Position numbers and translations under genes: made by a program. The notes below the pieces were generated by a model. It was not told where the DNA came from. It searched no databases and worked only from the letters and a program-made list of their open reading frames with translations. From Salvator merianae (taxonomy: Eukaryota > Chordata > Lepidosauria > Squamata > Teiidae), in contig QVOM02000034.1 of assembly GCA_003586115.2 (NCBI GenBank), positions 128,871,936 through 128,935,935 of the forward strand: a stretch of DNA of 64,000 nt, in the 5' to 3' direction. The number at the start of each line of letters is the position of its first letter. The stretch's first letter is position 1. This document shows, piece by piece, positions 49,001 through 64,000 of this stretch.

Positions 49001-50194
49001 TCATTCTGGAGAAATCCCTCCTCTCCCCACTTTCCAGGAAATCCTTATTGCCGGGGGCGGGGAGCGACGAGCGGGAGGAAGGAAAAACACCCCGATCCTG
49101 CCTTTCGTAACCCTTCAGTACCCTTCCTCTTGCCTTAACGGTACCCAGCTGCTTGATCAAAACAAAAAGGGGAGTCGAGATGGGGAGAAAGCCTGTAATC
49201 CTGGAAGCCGCAGGAGATGGAGCCCGCAAGCTCCACTGCAGTTATGGCAAACGTTAGCGTCACTGCTCGTTGCAGAAGACTTAAATCCTATTCAGTGGTG
49301 CCATGGTGTTTACTTCCGAGTAAAGACGCTGAGGTGGCAAGAACAAAAGAAAAAAAAAAATGCCTCGGAGGCGCAAACGCTACTAAGTAGCAGCGAGAAG
49401 CAGCACACGGGGTGAAGAGCAAAGGCTGCAGCCGGCCGAATCCGGCGTGTTTCGAAACTTATTTTTCACATCAGTTCACTTTCGTAGCTTCTTCTTGTAA
49501 TTTGTCACGAAGCCCCTTAAGAAGAGCGGAGGCTCTTTGCTGCAGCCACAAGGAAGAAGGGATAATAAACTACCCCAGCTCTCTTCCCTTCCTTCATCCT
49601 CCAGCCGTCCGTCCCCCACTATATTTCCTCCACAATTAATTCTCGCCACGTTCAGCAGACGTTACCTTCAAAAGAAGCCTGTCCCCCAGCAATACAGGCT
49701 GGCCCCGATTCCACGCCCGTTAACCCCAAGCCAAGCCCGACGGGGTTCGGCGGGGGGGGGAGCACCCGCGACAACGTGTGTAGCGAGTTTGCACATTAAC
49801 GATGATTGACACCCATTTTTAATCATGCACAGAAAGGGGCCTTTTGTAACCCGCCACCAGAAAAGCATGCAAAAGAAAAATAAAGCCCTCCCTCCCTCCT
49901 GCTCCTGCCATTGCACAATGCAAAGCATTTGCTATATTTCTTCCTTGATACTCGGAACACCTCCTCCGCCGACGGCTCTTCTTTTTTTCTACCTCCTCGG
50001 CGGCATCCCCCTTCCCTTGCCAGCTTCTCCTCCACTCCCCCCTCCCCGCTTTCTCTGCTGCCCAATGGCTGGGAGCCATGTGCCCCCCCCATCAGCTGAT
50101 CCGGCCCAACTCGCGTCTGGAAGAAGCCAATCAGAGAGCTGGGGGCCTGGTCCTGGGCAGCAGTTAAAGGAGCGAGCTGAGCGAGCTCTGGTCG
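49001..50194 (+). promoter_or_regulatory. GLUL CpG-rich promoter
   Basis: CpG density rises sharply from about 49.0 kb (GGGGGCGGGGAGCGACGAGC near 49050) and stays high to about 50.4 kb, unlike the rest of the window. CCAAT boxes lie at 50062-50066 and 50127-50131. A TATA-like TTAAAG at 50164-50169 puts a start near 50195. The position is inferred from these elements, not from transcripts. Confidence 0.7.
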
Positions 50195-50322
50195 TGTGGA
50201 GCCGAGCATGGGAGCGCCTTCGTGAGCGTGAGAAGCAAGTTCTCGCCGCCCAGTTCTCAAATCGTCTCCTCTGCCTTGGCATCCTTTTGGCCTTGTTTTG
50301 TCTCTTTTCAGCAGCAGCAAAG
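50195..50322 (+). other. GLUL: GLUL non-coding exon 1 (start approximate)
   Basis: Vertebrate GLUL has an untranslated first exon joined to a second exon that carries the start codon. The first good donor after the TATA-like box is CAGCAGCAAAG|GTAAAACG, ending the exon at 50322. The 5' end is estimated from promoter spacing. Confidence 0.6.
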
Positions 50323-52494
50323 GTAAAACGCCGTCCAAGGCAGTAGCTGGCGGAATAGGCTGGGGGAGGGAGGCGATGCCTGGCAATGTTGAAGGATGTC
50401 GTCGGGGGCGGCGTTGCTGCTTCCGAATGAAATGATTGTGGAGTGAGGGGTATGAGCAAGTTGCATGGAAGCAAAGCACTTTTCGCCTCCATTAGGGGTT
50501 TGAACCCTGCGTGAGTCGTGTGTGCCACGATGCTGTTCGCAGGGAAGCAGAACCAGGGGGAAAGTGTCGCTTGGGTTTAAGAACAAAGAAGCGGATGAAG
50601 CTGGGAAGGGTGTTCCATTTACACTGGACGACGTGTACGCAGAGACCCTAAAGCCTTGGGTCTCTTTTAGAGAAGGGCTTTGGGAAGCTTTCCTTTCTTT
50701 CCTTTTTTTCTATTTTTTTCTCGCCTGAGATTCACAAGTAAACCGACCTGGTTCAGTTTTTTGTTTCTAGCCTATCGTCACCACATCAGGGAAAAGTCTC
50801 TCTTTTCTGGATGGGCAGTGGACACTGTGCATCGTCTGAATAGCTTTTTAGGGACTCAGGTAGCGTTGCTTGCCTAGCAGGAATCTGTACGCGTCCAATG
50901 TGATTTGGAAACAAAAGGAGATTCTTGTCCCAACTTCTTGAGCAAAGTGTATATGTGTTTTGGTCGGTGGCGAAGGGGATGCATTGTTGAACAATCGTGG
51001 GCTGGAAAATATCTCTTATCTTTTCCTCCTCTTTCCTCCTCACCTTTGAAGGCATGGAAAACTTCAACCTGGTTGTTTGTGAGTTGGTATAAAAGTGTGG
51101 ATGAAATATCTTCTTTCAAATCAAGAGAGCGGGCAGCTATCACATTTCATAATGTCTGTGTCTCTCACAGACAGCCACACTCACTCACAGACACACACAG
51201 CACAACTCCTCTTCCCTCAAAGTTTGATTTTAAAAGTTACTGAGTAGGAGAGAACAGTTTATATGCATTATATTTCACACGGTATAGTTCAGAAATTTCA
51301 GGGCAAAAGGTTGCTCTGGTTGGGAAAATATAGATAAAGTTAAAGTTTATTGCTTTGATTAGATTCAGCTAAAGTTTTGCTTATTAACTGTTTAAGAAGT
51401 TTTTCAATAGAAAGAAGTTTGCTGTTCATGTAGCCACTATGTATATACTGAACAGTTCACTTATTGCAGGGATTACTTGCAAATTCTTCTTTGAACCTAA
51501 AGTGTGACAAACTTGAAATGCAACCCTTAAAATAGAAGGAAATACAACTTTCTGAAAAGCCCTGGATGCTTCAAGATAGTAGAAGATACAGATCACTGAA
51601 ACTTCTGTCCTTTCATTGCCCCTGATCATTGGCTGAACATGAACTTCTGAACACCTTCTGGGGGGGGGGGCACCGTTTGTGCAGACTAGATTTAACCTGG
51701 TGTGTTCCAAAGAAAGGAATGACATCCCAGGATTTGTATTTGTAGTGCATGTGGCTGGAAATGAGAAGAAACATCAGGACACAGGCGATCTAGACCTCGG
51801 GAGAAGCATCTTTATATGGGCTGTGAGACATTCATCATATTTGCTGTATACCATTTCTGCAGGGGATTGTTAGCTGCACTGAGCTTGGAGAGTCAGATAG
51901 TAAATAGTAATAGTAAATACATCATATTTAGTTGTTACAATTATTTGCCAGTGGAAATCACAGTTCTGCTCAATCTGTTGTTGGATTTTGTTAGCTGAAG
52001 GGCAAGCATAGTTCTTTGTCTCTCAGTGAAATGCAGCTGCTTACATAAGTTTTGTAATACACCAGTTTTTGAACATTTTAAGATTGTGCTGCATTTTTGT
52101 ATCCTTTAGTTACAGGTTATTCTTCAGTTGCAGGGTAGATAAAAAGACAAATAAAAGCAGATGAAAACCCTAAGAATCAATATACTGAAAAAGTTAAAAA
52201 CAGGCAACAACAAAAACAAAAATTAAAAACAATGGGGGAAAATAGTATAAGCTAGACTGTTAAAGCATATACCCAACAATGGAGCAAGTCTGTCAGTTAC
52301 TGGCACATACATCTGTATAATGCCTGTATACAGTATTCATATTCTACAATTTTTGTGTAGATAGAACTCTTTAACACCTTAAATATGTGTGGAGGTTTCT
52401 TAAAAATACAAACTTGCTACATATGCATTTGATGAACATATGCTAATGTAAGACTACTTTAATCAACAAAGCTTAAGTCGTAGTAAGTGTATTA

Positions 52495-52672
52495 GGCCCT
52501 TTCTGCACTGGGCCTTATTCAGGATCATATTCTGGATAGAGGCATCTATTTGCATGGTGGTGCAGACTATAGCAGGCACCACCTGGGGCCTGCTGTGGAC
52601 TGTACCAACATACAGATGACAGGTCCCTATTCTGGGATATAATCTGGAATAAGGTCCAGTGCAGAAACAGCC
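52495..52672. mobile_element. GGCCCTTTCTGCACT MITE, copy in GLUL intron 1
   Basis: Begins GGCCCTTTCTGCACTGGG and ends CAGTGCAGAAACAGCC, with left flank TTA and right flank TTT. The interior is more diverged (ACAGGTCCCTATTCTGGG kept). Confidence 0.78.
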
Positions 52673-52836
52673 TTTGTCTTCAAGATGTGAGAGAACTCTT
52701 TAGAGTTCTCAGTTTACAAAATAACTACTTAGGGGAGCTGCAAATGACTGGAAAAGAGAAGGGAAAATAAGAACACAAAACTAGCCAGTGAAACAGTCTA
52801 AAGAAGTACAGTGTTGAATGTTGCCTGAAGACATTA

Positions 52837-53036
52837 GCTGTGATCAGACATAACCAAAGGGGTGCCTCAGAGAGACAATGTGTGGCCTTCTGTTCCCAAC
52901 TTTTTCTAATTCCCCTTTCCTAGCATAGAATGTTCATGAGAGCGGGGGGAGGGGCAGACTGGTGTGTGAACAATCCCATCTTGAAGTCTTCTTTAAGTTG
53001 CCTTAGAAGTGTTTTTTGCTGTGTCTGATCACAGCC
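52837..53036. mobile_element. GTGATCAGACA palindromic MITE, copy 2
   Basis: Ends GCTGTGATCAGACATAACC and, inverted, GGCTGTGATCAGACACAGC. It is about 200 bp and the reverse of 7128-7327. The right end is followed by a second short copy of the terminus (CTCTGATCACAGCC) at about 53049-53063. Confidence 0.75.
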
Positions 53037-55857
53037 TTTTTTTTGCTGACTCTGATCACAGCCTTTGTTTTGACATCCTTGAAGCTTTGCACACAAATTG
53101 GGAAGCGAAGCAAATTTTTATTGGGGGATGGATTCCCATGATTCATGATAAAATTATGAATTTTAGCAGTATCCCAAAAACAACAACACAGTTGTGGAGG
53201 AGGCAGTTTATACTCTGCAACAGTAGGACCCCTGTAGTATCGGAAACCTGAACTTTTTAACTGTGCGGCACTGTTTGTGCTATCTTGGCAATAAGACTAA
53301 TAGAGTTCAGTGAGATTTACTCTTGGGTAAATGTATATAGAATTGTGCAGCCTTAACACGTCACCCTTGACCACTTAATGTTTTGTGGAGAGACCCTATC
53401 AGGTCATTATCCCTTGATTAAAAGACATTAGGAGGAGTTCATATTTTCATGAAATTTTGAATCTGAACTTGAAATGCTTCTGAATGTTAGCTAAAAAGCC
53501 AGCTTTATTGTCTTTTAATGACATCAAACATAGTAAAAAGTGGTTTATTTCCTGTTAAAATATCTGTCTTTATACTTTGAGGAAGAAGAAAAAATCAAAG
53601 CGAATTTAAACTTTTCTAAAATCTTAACTTTTACACAATAGGTATTGGTTTCATTCAGACTAATGTACTGTATCGTGTTACTGGTATGGGAACAGCACAT
53701 TATGGATGGGAACAGCACTGTAAGACTAAAAGAGAGCTGATACAGAAATGAACTGGATGTTAACATGCAGCTGCATTGAATCATTTGAAATATCTGGGAT
53801 TATAAGCAGAGGATAGATCTTTTGTTGACACTGTTGAGCTGAGGAAATGGCTCCTAATGAACAGCCTGTGTGGTTTCTACGTGCTAAATTATGTTGCTAA
53901 CAAAACCTTTGCTATTATAGACACCACTGTTGTGTTCTGTCACTACTGAGCTTTTTCCATTCACCCACTCCATTCTGTGAGTTCATGTGGGCAGCTGCAT
54001 GAACCAGAAAAACTTCAGCAGATCATTAATACTGCCTTGGTACATTTTTTTTAAGCTGACGAAGCCTATCTCTATACTGGCTTCCTGTTTTCCATTTGTA
54101 ATTCAAAATATTGATTATTGCATAGTAAAGTATCTATCATTTTTATTGGTGAGGTGTATGCAAAGATAGGACCACTAGGAGAATGTCTGTGCATGCCACA
54201 TCTGTCAGGATTCTTATCTACACTTAGTAGCAAAAGGTGCACTTTATCCTTATTTCAGTACTATATCAAAGCTCAGTGCTCAGACCCTGCTCTACGGCAA
54301 ATACCAGTTTGCTTATATGAGAGGAGGTTAACTGTGTGCCACCAGAGGTGCTTGTTAAGCTTGCTCTCAGTGCATAATTCTTACTTTCGTAGCCTCATTC
54401 TGGGCTATGGTGGAACAGGGGTGACATACTAAAAACTGGTCTTCATACAACGTACCACTGGATGTTACTTGAATGAGGACAAAGAACAAGGGTGATGGAT
54501 CCTCCTGGGATACTTTTCATCTGATATCCAAATAATTAGTGCTCTCCTCTTTTTTTTTTTTTAATGAGACCATTGAAATTTTTCCTGCGTTTAATAATAT
54601 GTAGTTGAAGATTTTGTTTTGAAATTTATGCTACTTTGTTACAATAGTTTCAGACAGAAATTTTATTGTATCTTGGCTGGGATTTTATTAAATATTTTCT
54701 CACCTTGTCTAAGGCCGATATTCCCAAAGCTTTTGACATCACATATTCTTTTGCTTTGTATGGAATCCTCATACCCTTCCCTGTTTTTAGGAGAAATAGA
54801 TTTTGCCCTTGTATTATGCTCTGTTTGTTCTCTGCTTTTTAATACAGTATATCTGTTTTATATAATTTATGATCAGTAACCTTTAACGTACACATGTAAT
54901 GATTTTTTTCAGCTGAATTTTTTACTAAGAAGTGTACCTTTCTCGTGGCTTCATATGTCCCTTCTTTGAAAATCAGTGGGTTTAGGGGTTTGTGTGCATG
55001 CATTTTTGCAACAGGAGTTTTGTTGTTGCAAAAGTAAAAAACATCCATTAGCATAGCAGACAAAAGCCTTGGTGATATATCTGCAGAACAACCCAGTTTT
55101 ATCCTGTTTTTAAAGGGGGAAGTGCAAGACAGATGCAAAAGAAAGCAACATATGGCTGACTGAAGGCAAAAAAAGCCTGAACAAAGAGATAAGAAAGATT
55201 AGGAGGCACACAGTTTCCAGTATTAAACTGAAAGCCACAAGTGGCCATGACGTACTGTGGGTACAAAAAAAAGTAGATACAAAAAATAATTGTGCTATGT
55301 CAGCTTCTTAGATGTCCAGCAGTGGTGTCTGATCAGGAAGTGCTGCAGTAAAATTACTTGGGACAACCTGTTTTCTGTAAGTATGTCCCATGTCAGATCT
55401 TAAAATTTACAGTTCCTCTTTACTGAGAGCTTCCTGATGTACAATAACTTAAGATGGATTGACACAATGATATTGATAGCACAATGATATTGATAGCACA
55501 TCTGCTGCAAATGCATAGTTTTCATACTTGGTAAGGATGGTTAAGCAGAGGGAATAGGACTTGAGGTTGTCACTTCTAAGCATTGCTTTATTTATATCTT
55601 AGCGGTTCAGGGCCTGATTTTTCATTTCCAGCTTGTGGAAACTATTGGCAGTCTTCCATGGCTTTCAGTGGAAATATGATTTCTGGCAGCTGTAGACTTT
55701 GCCCATGGATTCTAATCAGGTGTGAAAAGTTTCATGGTAAACTAAGCCATCATACTCTTTCTGGGTTACTAGAGAACATATGAGAATGCCCTATTGAATG
55801 ATTTGGCAAGACTCCTTTTGGAAATTTTCATAGACCTCTTTGCTAATCACTTTACAG

Positions 55858-56048
55858 GGCTTCAATCACAGCTTTTGCAGCCATGGCCACCTCTGCAAGT
55901 TCCCACCTGAGCAAGGCTATAAAGCACATGTACATGAAGCTGCCTCAGGGTGAGAAGGTGCAAGCTATGTACATATGGATTGATGGGACTGGCGAGTTCC
56001 TGCGATGTAAAACTCGAACACTGGAGCGCGAACCCAAGAACTTGGAAG
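55858..56048 (+). CDS. GLUL: Glutamine synthetase exon 2 (start codon 55883)
   Basis: Glutamine synthetase makes glutamine from glutamate, ammonia and ATP; in animals it is a decamer of about 373-residue subunits. The acceptor is CACTTTACAG at 55857; 25 bases of 5' UTR lead to GCAGCCATGG, a strong Kozak context. It encodes [20 protein letters not shown], then [20 protein letters not shown] and [11 protein letters not shown], the beta-grasp N-terminal domain. Lys11 and Lys14, reported acetylation sites controlling degradation in human GS, are present. The N-terminus is the sauropsid form, described in birds as a weak mitochondrial targeting signal. The donor is GAAG|GTAGGT; phase 1. Confidence 0.96.
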
Positions 56049-61711
<5,663 letters not shown>

Positions 61712-61858
61712 AAACGAATCTAAGGAACTCTTGTCGAAGGATAATGGACATGGTGTCTAACCAGAATCCTTGGTTTGGGATGGAGCAAGAATATACACTT
61801 CTAGGAACAGATGGACATCCATTTGGCTGGCCTTCTAATGGCTTTCCTGGACCACAAG
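61712..61858 (+). CDS. GLUL: Glutamine synthetase exon 4
   Basis: Acceptor CTTTTTCTCAG, donor CAAG|GTAAAG, 147 bp. It encodes (E)[19 protein letters not shown], then [12 protein letters not shown] and [14 protein letters not shown]. Glu134 and Glu136 (MEQEY) are metal ligands at the active site; both are intact. Residues 110-158. Confidence 0.97.
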
Positions 61859-62769
<911 letters not shown>

Positions 62770-62969
62770 TGGGAGTTCCAGGTTGGTCCTTGTGAGGGGA
62801 TTGAGATGGGTGACCACCTTTGGATTGCTCGATTCATCCTGCATAGAGTGTGTGAAGATTTTGGTGTCATCGTATCCTTTGACCCCAAGCCTATCCCAGG
62901 AAACTGGAATGGAGCTGGATGCCACACTAACTTCAGCACTAAATCCATGCGCGAGGATGGGGGCCTCAA
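62770..62969 (+). CDS. GLUL: Glutamine synthetase exon 6
   Basis: 200 bp; donor CAA|GTAAGT splits the lysine codon. It encodes [20 protein letters not shown] and then [30 protein letters not shown] and MREDGGL. Glu203 and His253 of the active site and the ATP-binding signature ([14 protein letters not shown]) are present. Residues 202-267. The final exon, about 106 residues in the family, lies beyond the window. Confidence 0.97.
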
Positions 62970-64000
62970 GTAAGTGAAATTTCGTTGAGGGAAGGTTAAG
63001 ACACAGCAAAAAATACATCTTGGAGACAGCTAAGAGATGTCTTAGAGATGAGGTTGTTCACACGCTGGTCTGCCCCTCTCATGAACATTCTGTGGATTAG
63101 AGATGGAATGAGAACACAGAGGCCACACGCTGTGTCTCTGAAGTGCTTTTGAGCTGCCTTTTTTTATTATGTCTGAACACAGACTAAGAGGTGTGAGGGA
63201 GGCCATCAGGAATATTGCAGCTAAAGACTATCAATTACAAAATTATTCAGGTTATTCAAGATCCCAATTTTCTGTCACTTGCAAAGCACCTTAGCTTGAT
63301 TTTTTTAAAATATTGAAGGTTCCATTCTGACAGGTAATGTTCCACCCTCTTGTGGATATGGCTTCAAATTCTAAGGCAGTAGACTTGGCTGATCTGAGAG
63401 AGATGCAGCTGAACAGTTCCTACATTATATTTTGAAATCCAGAATAATGAGAGTACCAAGTGAGACATCACCTCTTGGTATCTTTGTTTCCTTTTCCCAC
63501 AGATGTGTAGATGTTTTATGTATGTGTTTTTATTTATTACAGGGAACATTCTAAGATGGAATGGGACAACTTAATTCTGCTTCATTTGTCATTGTTTGTT
63601 TTAAAGCCATATTGTGATTTTTTTTTTTAAAGAATAGCTGCTAGCATCTCTAACTTAGAGCAGTAAACTACAGCTTCCTTAGATATTTAAATCACATAAT
63701 AATTTCCAATGTCTGTTATTGAAACAAAGTGTTACAAGCAGAACAAAATTGTGCAGAAGAGCAAGCAAACAGACGTATTCTCTCTGCAGTTTTTTTCGTT
63801 AACATTCAGGGTACGAACCATCCCATGTATAGGAAGCCAAAGGAAAATACATCATTTTGCCATACAGAAATAGTTTGTTGTTGTTGGCTTTCTTAAGTTG
63901 CCACTATTGACTCTCTATACTTGGACCCTTACAGAAATAATAATCCTTGAGAGAACACATGCCAATTAAATATTACTTGTTATCACAACTTTATTTTTTA
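62970..64000 (+). other. GLUL intron 6 (partial)
   Basis: No sequence matching the last coding exon appears up to 64000, so intron 6 is longer than 1 kb. It contains a degraded MITE at 63040-63184. Confidence 0.75.
63040..63184. mobile_element. GTGATCAGACA MITE, degraded copy
   Basis: TCTGCCCCTCTCATGAACAT, GGCCACACGCTGTGTCTCT and TTATGTCTGAACACAG match parts of 7128-7327 and 52837-53036. The left end is eroded. Confidence 0.6.

Larger units (their letters stand above)
50323..55857 (+). other. GLUL intron 1 (5.5 kb)
   Basis: Large first intron; contains MITEs at 52495 and 52837. A G-run lies at 51661-51670. No additional exon is supported. Confidence 0.65.

Noticed and set aside
49823..50528. 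Open frames of 170-220 codons in the GLUL promoter region
   Set aside because: GC-rich CpG island sequence with few stops by composition; Pro/Arg/Ser-rich and no known domain.
63000..64000. GLUL final coding exon
   Set aside because: None of the expected C-terminal motifs appears; it must lie right of the window.

Overview
The window is vertebrate nuclear DNA, most likely from a lepidosaur (probably squamate) reptile. The reasons are a sauropsid-type glutamine synthetase N-terminus, a recent CR1 LINE with an intact ORF2, older CR1 and L2 fragments, a tRNA-derived SINE family, and many small inverted-repeat DNA transposons. The species call is inference; the gene calls are read from the sequence.

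Two genes are present, head to head. On the minus strand, nine exons between 25384 and 36 encode an internal part (about 690 codons) of an RGSL1-type protein with several regulator-of-G-protein-signalling (RGS) domains. Every predicted splice junction keeps phase. The start exon(s) were not found, and the 3' part runs off the left edge. On the plus strand, GLUL (glutamine synthetase) starts in a CpG-rich promoter near 49.0-50.3 kb. It has a non-coding exon 1, then coding exons 2-6 (267 complete codons plus 2 nt). The last coding exon lies beyond 64000. A divergent GLUL/RGSL1 pair is also found at human 1q25, which supports both identifications.

Layout: 1-25.4 kb holds RGSL1 exons in long repeat-filled introns. 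25.4-41.3 kb is intergenic with SINEs, old LINE pieces and two nested DNA transposons. 41.37-44.79 kb is a 5'-truncated CR1 LINE. 44.8-49 kb is repeats. 49-64 kb is the GLUL promoter and gene.

The most notable non-genic content is a set of terminal-inverted-repeat elements. Their ends begin GGCC, GGGCC or GGCTG, and several are flanked by 3-bp target duplications, as in the PIF/Harbinger superfamily. They include one 1.65-kb element with a long internal palindrome, one 1.1-1.2 kb family present twice in opposite orientation 42 kb apart, a 100-180 bp palindromic MITE in four copies, and a 0.7-kb element with that MITE nested inside. There is also a hAT-like MITE with an 8-bp duplication. I saw no evidence of an undescribed functional system; the closest candidates are two unidentified open stretches at 22.15-22.86 kb and 25.50-26.05 kb.
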